64,000 nucleotides of DNA from Plazaster borealis (GCA_021014325.1 CM037467.1:4526001-4590000); one strand, 5' to 3'. Shown: positions 44,268-56,160, counted from the stretch's first letter. Notes: generated from the letters alone by a model not told the origin. Numbers and translations are program-made.

Positions 44268-46049
44268 TAAGGCCGTTATCTGAAGTGCCTCAAAATAGTG
44301 ATTTATGGTTGATGTTAATGTATCGGAGATGGGGTAGGCCTACGAATTATTCGATACACTCGAAAACAGAACCAACATCTATGCACCCCCCCCCTCCCCC
44401 CGTCAAAATGACATCCACTTCATTCCCATATACGATTTTCCCCCATACTCAAACAAATGCAAACACTTTGGCGTATATGTCAATGTCGGACCGGAAAGAC
44501 TGCCATCCATTTATCAGGTTGTCATGTATTGGCACGCAACGAAAACAACCTCTTAAAACTGATGATTTGTGTGTTACTTGACGAGCACGCCCTTTTTTCT
44601 TTCTTTTAAAAAAAACCCTTTTAGCAGTTGATTGGAAAGGGAAAAGCTAGTGCTCTTTATGCGTGTGTGTGGACAAGCTTTGAACCATTGCATAGTATAC
44701 GAATTTCTTTACTCCCGGTGAGTGCTCACTCCTTCGGGGAGAATGTCGCTCACGTACGAATTTATTGGACGAGTACTTGAGTTTGTTTCAGCATGTACTA
44801 TACGTGTGTACGTGTTAAAAAACATTTGGCGGTCAAATCGTGGCTTACATTTTTTATTTATTTTTAACCAATTCTCTTGAGTCTCCCGTGTAAATATGTA
44901 AATTTCATGTAATTTCCCCCTAGGCATGCCCAGCCGTTGCAAGGAATTAAGAAACATGATCTCAGCATTTCGTCAGTGCTGGTTTGTATTTTATCTTTCG
45001 TAACGCCAAGTGTAGGCCTACAATTCATGAAGGAAACACGTGAGACAAACCCATCAAGCAAATAAGAAGGAAAAGATGAAAAACCCTGGACATTTTGTTT
45101 CTCAGTTCATCAGGAATATCGGATGTCCAGTGGTTTATCTCAGTAAAGACAAAATTGACGTTTGACAAACGTGGCGGTGAAACTTAAATCCTGTATAATG
45201 TTTCTGCGGGGTATGCCCGGGGGACCTGGAAAGATCGTATGCGTATATTGGAAGACACTCTACGCAGTGAACTTGGCTAGAGTTTCTAGAGACTATGCGT
45301 ACTTGTCCCTCACTGAGGGAAATTCTCCTCTGCTGTTCTCCAACGGCGACCATTCGGCTATAGAGTTTCAAGATCTTTTTTTCTCGATTTGCGTCGAATT
45401 CAGAAACACGATCTGCACATTTTATCGTATTATTTGTCCCGTTATGAGAAACATGCAACTGTTTTCGGGGAGGAAGCACATGGGGATTTTTTAAGGGCAG
45501 ATAGGAAAACATAGTACCCAAACCCCATGTGCTCTTAATATATAAACAAAAATAAGCTGAACAAGTTCCATCTTTAAATAAAAAATACTTTTATTCCCGT
45601 GGAGAAAAATCCCCCATAGTAACGAATCGGACAAAAGGTGACTAGGTTTGGCAAAAATATATTTAGTTATTGCTGCCATGGTAACAATAAACAAGATATT
45701 CATTAGTGTCAACAAAGGTTATTATGCGTGCCCGTATTTTTGGCATCGTCATGCTCTAGACAACGTCGTTGCATTTCAATATAATCGTTTGTTCTATTTT
45801 GTACCGGTACTTATTCCTGTCTAAAAACGATTTTTTTTTTGGTTTACGATACTAGGCTTATTAACCTTGGCCCCCTAACCACTGCCGGTAATTGTTCGCT
45901 TTACAGAAATTCACAACAATGACCGAATCCGCAGGGGGTGCCATCTTTCTGTTATATATGAATGGTGTCACGTAGAGTAGTTGTTGTTGATCCACTTGAA
46001 AGCCTATATCTGTTCAGCCTCGGTTTGGTTTACATGTGCGGATAGACAA
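44268..46049. other. No gene recognised
   Basis: Includes ORFs at 44186-44581 (plus), 44709-44957 and 44864-45061 (minus), 45162-45494 (plus) and 45135-45521 (minus). None has a motif I recognise; the last two overlap on opposite strands. Confidence 0.35.
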
Positions 46050-46170
46050 CCTATAAATTTTTACCAAGAACCATGGCCGAATGGAACCTTCTACCTGTAA
46101 ACGTTCGCCAATCTCCAACTACAGACACATTCAAGACAAGATTAAATGACATGCATATGTCTACCTTTAT
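46050..46170 (+). pseudogene. C-terminal fragment of a non-LTR retrotransposon reverse transcriptase
   Basis: Read from about 46051, the frame gives YKFLPRTMAEWNLLPVNVRQ followed by SPTTDTFKTRLND. The pattern F-x-P-R-T, then W-N-x-L-P, V, and D-x-F-K-x-R-L is the characteristic end of many LINE reverse transcriptases (CR1/Jockey-like groups). The ORF starting at the internal ATG (46073) is an artefact of this remnant. No palm motif or endonuclease is nearby, as expected from a short 3' truncated copy. Confidence 0.6.
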
Positions 46171-46561
46171 TCGGGGGGCCCACTGCACCATTGATATCCC
46201 GATAGTGGATTTTGTGTGCAGTACTGAACAGATACAGATACAGAATTTGCTTTCAAAAATGTATTACACAATTTCCGTGTTGTTGCTTTGAAAGTAGAGA
46301 GGCGAAAATGAGGAGCCTTTGTATTACGGGAATACGCTACATTAGTTTGCCCTATGTTGAAAATTTGAGTTTAAGGTTTCGAAAGGTTGATGCATGGTTG
46401 ATGCATGATCAATCACGACGTTGCAAGGACACTCGTGTTTCTATGCATCCTTGTTTTCATGACCACGCCAGACAAACACAGGTTATTGTAAGTCTATCTT
46501 TTCGGGGATGTATCAAGTAAGGGCCTGCCTGGGATTGGTTTGCCTGTGATATTGTTATAGC

Positions 46562-46682
46562 TTTCTGGTATTAATGAAACTGATAACCCTCAAAAGTGAC
46601 TATAGTACTGTAACCCGAAGGCCTGAAGATACATGTGTATAGAGAAGATTAAGACATGTCAGGTTTATATGAGGGAGGAAAA
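46562..46682 (-). mobile_element. SINE family S2, 3' part (split)
   Basis: TTTCTGGTATTAATGAAAC to GGGAGGAAAACCCACGTA. Compared with the S2 copy at 57312 the text is cut here, and it continues at 47291 with CAGGTAGGGACTGAAAAC. Confidence 0.5.
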
Positions 46683-46685
46683 CCC

Positions 46686-47035
46686 ACGTATAAAGGGTGT
46701 GTACAACATTTGTAAGATTGAAAATAAAAATGCTCACAGATTTGCACATAACTTACATGGTGTAAAGATGGTTATGGTGGAAAACTTCCCTTGAAATAAT
46801 TTTGCTTGAAATGCATACAGTTTTTAGGAAATGAGTAAAGCAATAGTTTTTATCTCGCATGTCCAAAACCCAATGTTTGAAAACAGAAAACATGTGATGG
46901 GGGTTCACTGTTTCCTCATGACTCCGAAGACCGATTGAGCTTAAAATTTCACAGGTTCGTTATTTCCTGTATGTTGGGTCACGTCAGGTGCAGATACTGG
47001 TCTTTGAAAATTACCAATGTTATAATAAAAATATG
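46686..47035 (+). mobile_element. Diverged family B-like MITE inside the SINE
   Basis: GACCGATTGAGCTTAAAATT and TGGTCTTTGAAAATTACCAA are the family B marks. The copy at 13843 has a related ACTCATTTCTCAGAAA interior in inverse orientation. Confidence 0.5.
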
Positions 47036-47046
47036 TGCTTTAATCA

Positions 47047-47290
47047 CACTCTAAAAACGCCATGGGTCAGGAATGACCCGTATTCCGGATCCCGTTTGGC
47101 CTGACCCGTTTATGGGTCAGTATGATCAGGAACCTGTGTCAAAATGAACCATTAATGGGTCAAATTGACGCATAATCCAAGTTAAAATCCCATTTTCGGA
47201 ACGGTTTCCGGGTCAGCCTGACCTAGAAATGGGTCTCGCTCCCTGTGATCCGGAATCCGGATCACTTCTGACCCGGGGGTTATTAGAGTG
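47047..47290. mobile_element. MITE with GGGTCA-rich arms (family D)
   Basis: CACTCTAAAAACGCCATGGG start and inverse end GGTTATTAGAGTG. The interior repeats GGGTCA/TGACCC motifs, with TCCGGATCC-type palindromes near each end. Confidence 0.65.
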
Positions 47291-47400
47291 CAGGTAGGGA
47301 CTGAAAACTCAATCCACATGCAAACATCCCGTCCGGGATTCGAACCGGGGTCCACGGAGGTAAAAGGCGGTCTTGTGCGCCGTACTCAAATGTTGGTGTT
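47291..47400 (-). mobile_element. SINE family S2, head part (split)
   Basis: CAGGTAGGGACTGAAAACTC, then GGGATTCGAACCGGGGTCC, as in 57455-57510. Together with 46562-46682 it forms one SINE broken by two MITEs. Confidence 0.6.
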
Positions 47401-47929
47401 GCCGGAGTGTCGGTGCACTGGTTCCGGTCATGGCACATTGTGTCCATGAGCAAAAAGCCCATCCATTTTTGCTTCGTCCTTCGACGTAAATCAGTTCGTC
47501 CCGTGAGGTGTGAAATGCCCGCCAAAGAACCCAACAACTATCGTTAAGAGATCTTGTTTGCCCCGGCGTTTCTGGCATGGTTGGTATACATGGAGGAAGG
47601 AATTCCCTCCACCATGGTTTGTATAACAGATTGCACCACATCACCTTGTAAACCCTCGCAATATGCCACATAAATAAGTCTCATAAATTCAAAAAATTGT
47701 ATACACGTCTTTCAAATAATGAGCGCTTTGAGACGCCCGTTGATATATTATGAATCGAGTATAGTTATTGTTAACAATGTGTCTGGAATTTCTTTTTCCC
47801 ACATTGTAGAATTTCATATGGATAAAAGTCTCAGGAAAAAGGATGGAACTGGTGTCATGTGTGTTTATAAGTAAGATTTCAATATTGTAAATATTATAAT
47901 TAATTTAATTTATGATACATCGCCTAACA
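47401..47929. other. No gene recognised
   Basis: The two minus-strand ORFs at 47283-47537 and 47309-47671 start from SINE sequence and have no motif. Confidence 0.35.
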
Positions 47930-48275
47930 TCACAAGGCCGGACGGCCACCTTAAGGGTGAGGGCTACACTTAACTGATTTGCGCTGTCGACCGAAATCAA
48001 CTGTCACAAGGGGCACATTGCCACCTACTCCTGGGGCTGAAACAGGGTTACTCCCTTCGGCTTCACAGTCCGTAAGGATGTAGGCATGCGTATCATCCAC
48101 TAGGAGCCTGGCTGGTAGAGCAGATTGCACTTCCTTCCCAACTTTTTTACGAAGCAATTACGGTTAAGTGCCTTGCTCAAGGGCACAAGTGTCATGACCG
48201 GTATTCGAACCCACCCTCTGCTGCTGACACCAAAGCTTGTGTCCGATGAACTAGACCGCTCGGCCACGACACGCC
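47930..48275 (-). mobile_element. SINE family S1 variant
   Basis: GTGCCTTGCTCAAGGGCACA, GTATTCGAACCC (about 48203) and ACCGCTCGGCCACGACACGC at the head. The body to the left (CACCTACTCCTGGGGCTGA) differs from other S1 copies. Confidence 0.6.
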
Positions 48276-48635
48276 ACATTATTGTGAATATAATTTATTC
48301 CGATCACCACCAATGATGTACCATGACCTATAAATTAACTTGCGTACCTGGAAAAGCTTCCGTTCACGGCCGCGTCTTTTGTGAAGAGTGTGATCAAATC
48401 TACACGGAAATATCGATTTATTTTTACATTTTAGCCAATTTTCCCTCGGTGCTACAACACTCCCTCAATAGAGATCGAACATGATTCATTCCTGGAGAAG
48501 AAATCTCATTCAAGTAACCTTTGTGTTTGAAAAAACAAATTGACTTTTTAAAAATGCATTTGATTATTGTACTATTATACTATTGTACTATTTTAAGAAC
48601 TGTGTATTAAATACCAGTAATCTCGTTTTCCGTGT
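48276..48635. other. No feature recognised
   Basis: AT-rich sequence before a family A MITE. Confidence 0.35.
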
Positions 48636-48639
48636 TTAA

Positions 48640-49122
48640 AGGCAAAGTATACCTTTGGTTTTGGGGTAGATATACAATAAAACTAACCTAACTTGTGAAC
48701 ATTTCATTTCTAAAGGTGGTAGCGTTTTTGAGATTTCGCCGAAAATCTGGAGCGGTTATGTCCACGCAGGAAGAATAATCTGCAGTTGGAATACACACTC
48801 TGAGAAACGTTACTGCAGTAACGCTTTTCAGATTCAAATTTGTTGGGATAAAAAGTGATATTTTTCCATAACCGCAGTAGGCCTACTTCGAAGTGAAAAC
48901 TGAGTTTCTCAAAATGCATTATACTATATCCAAAGCTGCTGTACTTCTTACCATTAATTTTCGGAGTCATTACCAAATGTATATCTTTTTCCATAACCGC
49001 AGTACTTCGAAATGACAAGTTTCTCAAAATGCATTATACTATCCAAAGCTGCTGTAATTCTTACCAAGTAAGTTTTTAATGCCATTAATTTTCAGAGTCA
49101 TTACCAAACGTATACAGACCCT
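48640..49122 (-). mobile_element. Family A MITE with internal partial duplication
   Basis: TTAA at 48636-48639 and 49123-49126. The segment from CCATAACCGCAGTA to TTTCGGAGTCATTACCAAA (about 48857-48980) is followed by a second, cleaner version (about 48985-49115). The copy is therefore about 100 bp longer than normal. Confidence 0.75.
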
Positions 49123-49309
49123 TTAACTTGATTAAACGAGACACTTCCATGACTTTGATTAAATTCAAAACAGATTGTGCAAAATACATATCTGGCTTAA
49201 AATCATGGATTCTTATTATTTACATTTCAGAAGGGATAATTAGTACAGCATGGAATAGCGGCTTTTATGATGTTATGTATGTATAACCATGGTTTAACTG
49301 AAGTGGATA

Positions 49310-49535
49310 CACTGCAAAAACTGAGTTGTTAAAATTGACACCATGGGTGTTGTCACATATAGATACCGAAGAGAATCAAAGTTAACACCGTACGGTGTTA
49401 AAATAACACCAATGTTATTTGTTGTAGAAATTAGTGTTATTTTACACCCAATGATGTACATTTTAATTCTTTTTTTCGGTATCTATATGTGACAACACTG
49501 ATGGTGTCAATTTGAACACCCCAGTTGTTGCAATG
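49310..49535. mobile_element. Family C MITE, copy 2
   Basis: CACTGCAAAAACTGAGTTGT start and CAGTTGTTGCAATG end. Centre GGTGTTAAAATAACACCAAT, the intact version of the site where copy 3 carries an insertion. Confidence 0.8.
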
Positions 49536-49656
49536 TGTATGGCTCTACAGGGGTCTGTTTACTCAAATAATTTATTACCATCACTGCTGCCTCAAAACCG
49601 CAAAATAACTATTTCATAGCTGTAGATAATTTGTTCGGACATTGTTCACACTATTA

Positions 49657-50145
49657 GGCCACATAAAACATAATTGTTGATCGTCCTTTTTGGGGGGTGA
49701 AGTGGGGGTGGGAGGGCGTTGTGGTTGTTGTTGTTGTTGGTTTTTGACATGACAAAATACATATAAAGAAAACAAAATCATCACAATCACTATAAAACCG
49801 AGCGTTTGTCTGATTTCTATGTTTTTAATTGTTTTGTTTAACTCCTAGATTACATTTTCTGTAAGCATTTTCAAAAAACTAAAACGCAGTGTGGCCCAAT
49901 TTAATATTTGAAGAATTGTTCCTGTTTTTGCCAACATGAATAACCTTTCTTCAAACATATTTTCCAAACTATAGATTTTGGAAAAAAATAGCCTGAAAAT
50001 TTGGGAGTCGGAATTTGACTGAAAAAAAAAATCAATGAAAATACCGTTTTTTATTAATACAAAAAATAAATAAATAAATAAATTGGGTACGGGGGTTTCT
50101 TAGGGTCGGGCCGGGACGATCAACAATTTTTTTTTTAATGTGGCC
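49657..50145. mobile_element. TIR element (GGCCACAT ends) with TTA duplication
   Basis: GGCCACAT..AAA..AATTGTTGATCGTCC at the left and the inverse GGGACGATCAACAATT..AATGTGGCC at the right. TTA at 49654-49656 and 50146-50148. The 3-bp TTA duplication fits PIF/Harbinger-like elements. No transposase is seen in the 489 bp. Confidence 0.6.
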
Positions 50146-50148
50146 TTA

Positions 50149-50929
50149 TAGAGTCGATTTTGAGCGATACAGTATTATGCATACCAAGTATCTGAAATTC
50201 CCAATTGACCAGAGTCATTGAGACGAGAAGCGTGGCCCTGCAACTCACAGTTGTCATTAAACGATCCGAACACTGTTTAAATGACCTCAGCTAGGTGAGG
50301 TCATCCGACCGATTAGTATTTCGTGTCACGCTGACTTGGCCTCGGCAACCACCCTCCACCCCTCCTGAGATTGCAAAGGAAAATGCCTGCAAATTAATTA
50401 ACAAATCTATATGACTTCACCTTCGAGAAAACCAGTACCATCCAGGGCTGTCTCTTTCAGTAATTACCTCCAAAATTGTTGTTTTTTCGTTTACGAAGGA
50501 AAATAAAGGTTTAACGTACAGGATTCTGTAGGTTACAAACCATTCTTCATTTCGTTAGTTTAAAAGGAGACCCCCCTCAACAAAAATAATTATAATAAAT
50601 AAAATAAAAAACCCACCAAAAAAAATCAAAAAAAAAATAAAAAAATCTAGGAAATCAAGACAAGAAGCGAGAATTTGGGGAATATTTTTCACAAATTGCA
50701 TTTTTATAGATTGGCATATTTTAACCGAAACAGTCTGTACTCTTGGCTTCTAATTTTTTAAATAAAGAATAACAATAGTAGGCATGTTAGTCACTTTTAA
50801 AATATTGTATCGAAGCGCCTAATACGCTATTACTAGGTTTATTGGGCCTTAAACATTCCCGAGACAATCTCATCTTCTTTGGAGTATGCAGCTCCAGCAG
50901 CCAAATAATGGGCACAACGGTTCCTAATC
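50149..50929. other. No gene; A-rich tracts
   Basis: A-rich runs at 50580-50650. No coding signal. Confidence 0.4.
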
Positions 50930-51052
50930 ATTAACATCAACAATCTGTACCATCGCATACATGTTACTCCTGGGTGAAGAGAAGCGATTTTTAGTTTAGT
51001 GTGTTGCCCAAGAACACAGTTTGATGCTCTAGACCACCACTTGGCCACGACA
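50930..51052 (-). mobile_element. SINE fragment (S1-like head)
   Basis: TGTTGCCCAAGAACACAGTT, then GATGCTCTAGACCACC and TTGGCCACGACA, decayed. Confidence 0.45.
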
Positions 51053-51254
51053 ATCTACACCGTAATGATATTTTGTGTGTGTCGGATCGAGACCATAAAG
51101 CAGCTTGGCTTTTCTTGTCCGGTCGATCACCTGCTCAACTAACTCTGTTTGGACTGCGAAACATGCAAGCAAGGACATTATTTCACCTTCCGTGTCGTGT
51201 CTTGGGAATATACACCCTATAATTTACAACACACGCAATTCAATGCCAGGTGTC

Positions 51255-51510
51255 ATAGGGCGGTCGGGTTGGCGTAGTGGTAGGCCTACCTCTTCGCCTT
51301 CCACATCTGGGACCCCGGTTCGAATCCCATTGTGGCGCTATGTGGATTGGGTTTTCAGTCCGTACTTGATTGCGTCAGTTTTACCTGGAATAATTCTCTG
51401 GGGTTTTCCTCCCACATCTAAAACTGAAACTTCCTTCTTTGTCTTCTCTCCACGGGGTTCTTGGCTAGTATAGGGAGAGTCATTGGCTTCACAACCTATT
51501 TAAATGAAAT
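51255..51510 (+). mobile_element. tRNA-derived SINE (family S2)
   Basis: The head GGTTGGCGTAGTGGTAGGCC resembles a tRNA A box. The B box is GGTTCGAATCCC (about 51319). The body has GGGTTTTCAGTCCGTAC and GGGTTTTCCTCCCACATCTA, shared with 56443 and, inverted, 57312. Confidence 0.75.
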
Positions 51511-52373
51511 GAATGTAAATGTGTTAATGTTCAACACCGTTTATAGAGCCTGCTGCATATAGGCTTTATAGCTTTTAAAGATCGAATCCAATCTATATTA
51601 TTAAAATTTGTAAGACAGTTTCATTGTCAGTATCGTTTGTATGTAATCAGTTTTCTTTAGTTTAACTAAATACTATCTTAGACGTTGATATCCAATCCAT
51701 TTAGAGATACAATCCATGTCAATAATAGCTTGCAACAAACCTCAAATGCATTCATATGTAGTCTTTTCTCCGTGTGTAGACCTATACGCAGGCTATCTAT
51801 TGCTCCTGACGTATTTCTTTTTGACTGACAAACGTTTCCGTAATCGACCATTATTTGCTTCGGTTAACGAAAAGCTCTGTGATAACCGAGTCTAAAGAAT
51901 TGTTTTGACAGGTTTGAGATTATGGCTGATAATAGCAGTCCAAATTCTTGTCACTCCAAACTGTCAATTATTTAAAGGACAAACAAATTTCCCTCTGTAG
52001 TGGTGCCAGCGGCTCTGAATCCCACAGGCTCAATGCTATACATGACATTAGGTCTTGGGGGATTTGCAGGAATTAGGATAACAGTGGAAACTAATAGTTG
52101 GTTAGCCTCAATAGTACATGTATAGTTCAAATATATCAAGGTTAAACCGTGAGTACATTTGAAATACTAAAATTAATATACTCGGCCTTTGACGGTCAAT
52201 TTATGAAAATGTTTTACGCAATTCACGAAAAATTAGTTTTGCCCGCATTAGCTGATACAGCCATCTGGCATACCACCTTCCAACACTTCTTTTGTTTTGT
52301 CAATGCTACTTAATTTGTAAAAATCCTAAAACGTACAATGAGGTCATGTTTCAAATTTCGCTCTGAAAGTGTA
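51511..52373. other. No gene recognised
   Basis: AT-rich sequence, no repeat family recognised. Confidence 0.35.
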
Positions 52374-52982
52374 CACTGCAAAAACTGGGGTGTTAAAATT
52401 GACACCATGGGTGATGTCACATATAGATTCCGAAGAGAGAATCAAAACTAACATCTTAGTGTGTTAAAGGCATCGTACACGTTTGGTAATGACTCTGATA
52501 ATAATGGCAATAAAAACTTACTTGGTAAGAAGTACAGCAGCTTTGGATAGTATAATGCATTTTGAGAAACCTTTTACTTCGAAGTTCTTCGGTTATGGAA
52601 AAATATATCACTTTTTATCCACAAAAACATTTGAATCTGAGAAGCGTTATGCGTAGCGCTTCTCAGATTGTGTATTCCAATGCCTGCGTGGACATAACCG
52701 CTCCAGATTTTCGGCAAATCTCAAAAACGCTACCACATTTTGAAATGAAATTTTCACAGGTTTGTTTTATGGTATATATCTTCAGCTTTATAGGTTTGAA
52801 ACAAACAAACAATAGGCTCCAATTCCAAACGTGTACGATGCCTTTAAAATAACACCAATGTAATTGTTTTTGCAGGGCTAAGTGTTATTTTAACACCCTA
52901 TGGAGTTACTTTTGATTCTCGCTTCGGTATCTATATGTGACAACACCCATGGTGTCAATTGAACACCCCAGTTTTTGCAGTG
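52374..52982. mobile_element. Family C MITE, copy 3, interrupted
   Basis: CACTGCAAAAACTGGGGTGT start and CAGTTTTTGCAGTG end. The middle is split by the family A element at 52468-52843. Confidence 0.85.
52468..52843 (+). mobile_element. Family A MITE nested in family C, showing TTAA target duplication
   Basis: Ends AGGCATCGTACACGTTTGG and CCAAACGTGTACGATGCCT. Flanks are GTG-TTAA at the left and TTAA-AATAACACC at the right. The empty site in family C copy 2 reads GTGTTAAAATAACACC, so exactly one TTAA was duplicated. TTAA duplications occur in piggyBac and Kolobok. The AGG start fits Kolobok better than piggyBac, whose ends usually start CC. Confidence 0.85.
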
Positions 52983-53149
52983 TATAAAACTGTCAAAATT
53001 CGCACTGGACGGGTATCAAACAAAAGACTGGTAATTGTTCCACTTTTAAAAGAGCTACCTATTGAAAAACTGAAGTTGACCTCGGACCCCCTCTATATAA
53101 GCAGTTTTAGGTTTCCATGCTCTTAACTAAGGAAGTTTGAGGGATGGTC

Positions 53150-53255
53150 TAAGTATGGCCTGCTGAACAGGAGTACTATTGTTGTAAAGCGCCTTGATCT
53201 TGCTATGATAATGTGTGCGCCAATAAGAATTTATATTACTATTATCAGAATATAA
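53150..53255 (+). mobile_element. SINE 3' tail fragment
   Basis: AAGCGCCTTGATCTTGCTAT followed by TATTACTATTATC, resembling the 3' ends of the tRNA-derived SINEs. Confidence 0.45.
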
Positions 53256-53318
53256 TACAAGAGTTGAATATTCTATTTTACCCCAAAACATATTGTGAAC
53301 ATTAAATCTATAGTGCAT

Positions 53319-53358
53319 TAACCCTAACCCCTAACCCTAACCCTAACCCTAACCCTAA
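53319..53358 (-). repeat. Interstitial telomere repeat (CCCTAA)n
   Basis: About six CCCTAA units, one with an extra C. Flanked by CTATAGTGCATTA at the left and TAATACACACTATAG at the right, which are imperfect inverse copies. Confidence 0.85.
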
Positions 53359-53378
53359 TACACACTATAGTGTGTATT
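53357..53378. repeat. 22-bp perfect palindrome next to the telomere repeat
   Basis: AATACACACTA followed by TAGTGTGTATT, exactly self-complementary. Confidence 0.85.
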
Positions 53379-54451
53379 TTCGTTATTTCTATACACATTG
53401 TCCAAACCAACAACGGACGAACCGGCAGATCCTAGAAAGGGAATACAAAAATAACGGAATCTTTAAATTTACCGACACAATCTTATTTAAATTAGAAAAG
53501 ATAAGTTAATTAATAAACAAATAAATACATAAATACATAACAAAGCAGCCATCGTTTAATATTTTTATTTAAGCTGACTCACTGGTTGCACTTCAGTATA
53601 ACTTTATCATTCCGAAACAAACTTTGCTAAGCTGCAACGTAGCAGTGATACCGATTCTATTATTGTTCTCGTTTGGAAAAGGAACCAAACGTTTCCTCCT
53701 TCCGATCTCGGTTTACATATACTTGAGTGCAGGAGAAACGAGATTGCAAAATAACTAATGCTACTGCGGTTTTACCGGGCAGATTCAATACTCTCTATTG
53801 TTCTCTCTCTGCATGAATTGGGTCAGCAATTTCAGCACACCCGTTTCCATGTGATCTATAACTTCTCTGTAGCCTTGCAAAGGTTAACATATTCCGTTCA
53901 CGTGAATAGTTCTGCATGCTCACTCTCTGATTGCTTACGTTCGAGTTGTGTATCCCGTAGTCGAATATAAAAAAAACAGTATTTTGAAGGTTCACTTTAA
54001 AGGGATTTCCATTGGTTTGTGGGTGGAAAACATGAATACGTAACTCTAATAACGTTTTATCACACTAGACGAGTGAATCCAATACGCAGAGCTGTGTTCC
54101 AATGGAGCCATGAACTCATTGATGTGTACATTGGAAGGGTTAACAAGGTAGCGTGATGCCAACAAAACAAGGGAAAACCCCTTCTTTTAACCAGGCTTGA
54201 TACTTCACAGAGGTAAACGGAGCCAATTGACTTGGTGCCCCTTGAAATGGTCCAGTAGAAATTCACAAATTCCTATTAAAGGTGCCCTTTACCAAGGAGA
54301 ACACGCCTTGGTGCCCTCATCCCTCATCTTCCAAAACTGAAGTATCTGGCCGGTTTTAACGATAAGTGTACTTGGTTTTTTAATGTGCATTACAAAGCAC
54401 TGGGGACCGGCGGTTTACGTGCAATCCAACGACGAAGCATTCTTCGATAAA
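53379..54451. other. No gene recognised
   Basis: Several short ORFs on both strands (53758-53970, 53795-53995, 54060-54266), none with a motif. A decayed S1-like piece (AACGATAAGTGTACTTGGTT) is at about 54359. Confidence 0.35.
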
Positions 54452-54825
54452 AGGGTCCTTGTTTAATTTGAGTCTGAAAGCTTTCTGATTTTGAAGTTCA
54501 TACTAGAACTATTTTGTGTGTGTGAAATATTTCCCCCTGAAATGAAGTAATATTCGAGAAAACTGTATCTGAAAACCTTTAAAAAAAAATTAAAAAGCAA
54601 AAGCTGATTTCGGGTGTTAAAACCAAAATTAAGGACAATGTGTTTACATGCTGAAAATTGTACATGGTTTTTCACTATTTTTTCCTGACTCACACAACGG
54701 ATTAATCCCAAATTTTCACAGGTTTATTATTTCGTGTAGGCCTAATGGTTGATCACACAAAACATGAACACTGTCTGTGATTAGTTGGTCAGCTCTATCT
54801 GTGTAATACCTTTAAATGCTGCCAT
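54452..54825 (+). mobile_element. Diverged family B-like MITE
   Basis: Inverse relative of 30030-30345: GAAATATTTCCCCCTGAAAT, GACAATGTGTTTACATGCTG, GGATTAATCCCAAATTTTCA and ATACCTTTAAA at the end. Confidence 0.55.
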
Positions 54826-55788
54826 GATATACAGGGAACCAGACCCTACATTCTGACAACATTAGACCAGAGTGCGGTGTACAAGGTTGGTGGGGGGGGG
54901 GGGGTGTAATCGTGACTCGTCTCTGCATGGAGATGTATGGTCTATGCTTTTTTTGTTTTTAATGCCACTTGAAGGTTGAACATGCAATAGTAAATTGAAC
55001 AATTACTACTCGCACGTGAACCAGTCGAGAGAATCAAAATCGGACCATAAAAAAGGGCTTCGTGACTCGCATTAAATCATATTCCATACTAAGTAAATAA
55101 TTTTGTTTTTATCCGTAGCAATTTACGATCTTGTTTTTGTTTCATCACTCGCTCTCTCTCTCCGAATGCTATGAATGTCAGGAACTCTGCAAATGTTATA
55201 TGATGCTGTCATGCAATTCTAAATGTTGTAAATTTATGTATGCAGTGTATCATTACATAGCCTTTTAATATTTGATATTTTTTCCTTTAACTTATTTTTT
55301 ACTTACTTTAACGTCTTTCAATATAAGATTATATTACTCTAATACAATCACTGTTCTTCATGTATATGAAAATTTACGATCGCAGATTTGTAAACATTGT
55401 ACGAAGCAAAACGCCTTTTGTGGATTGTTTTAAAAAAGCCCTTAATGCAACTAACCGTTGACTTTCGCAGTTTTGTTTGTGTGACAAGCGGTAGTGCCTT
55501 AAATATTTTGTAATCGTCCATTTGAAACAAGGTTCTCTGCGTGTTTTGCAAGCAATCCATATCGAAGCTCAAGATTGTTCCAACCTGCATTGGTTTCATC
55601 AATCATACACAAATATCGAGTCAACACAACATCCTATTATATGAATAAAAGCAAAACGCGGACGGACGATAGTGCTATAGTCGTTTTGGTTTTGTTGTTT
55701 GAATTCCAGCTGGGGGTAGATTGTCGTTCAAGCCCCATCGATCGCTCATCCATTAGCCATTATGCATAACGTAATTATTAACTCCAAT
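54826..55788. other. No gene; G-run at about 54890-54903
   Basis: A run of about 13 G near 54891-54903. A minus-strand ORF 55348-55602 (84 codons, Lys/Thr-rich) has no recognisable domain. Confidence 0.35.
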
Positions 55789-55792
55789 TTAA

Positions 55793-56160
55793 AGGGACTG
55801 CAGTGTATACGTTTGGTAATGACTCTGAAAATTAATGGTAAGAAGTACAGCAGCTTTGGATAGTATAATGCATTTGAGAAACTTTTCACTTCGAAGTACT
55901 GCGGTTATGGAATAATTTGTCACTTTTTATCCCCACAAATTTGAATCTGAGAGGCGTTGCAGTAACGTTTCTCAGATTGTGTATTCAAATTGCAAATTAT
56001 TCTTCCTGCGTGGACATAACCGCTCCAGAGTTTCGGCAATATCTAAAAAACGCTACCGCCTTTTGAAATGAAATTTTCACAGGTTAGTTTATGGTATAAT
56101 ATATCTACAACTATGATTGAAACAAACATTAGGTTCCAATTACCAAACGTATACAATCCC
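55793..56160 (+). mobile_element. Family A MITE
   Basis: TTAA at 55789-55792 and 56161-56164. GTGTATACGTTTGGTAATGA near the start and CCAAACGTATACAATCCC at the end. Confidence 0.8.

Noticed and set aside
45135..45521. Overlapping 128- and 110-codon ORFs on opposite strands
   Set aside because: No recognisable domain on either strand and no supporting splice or promoter signal.
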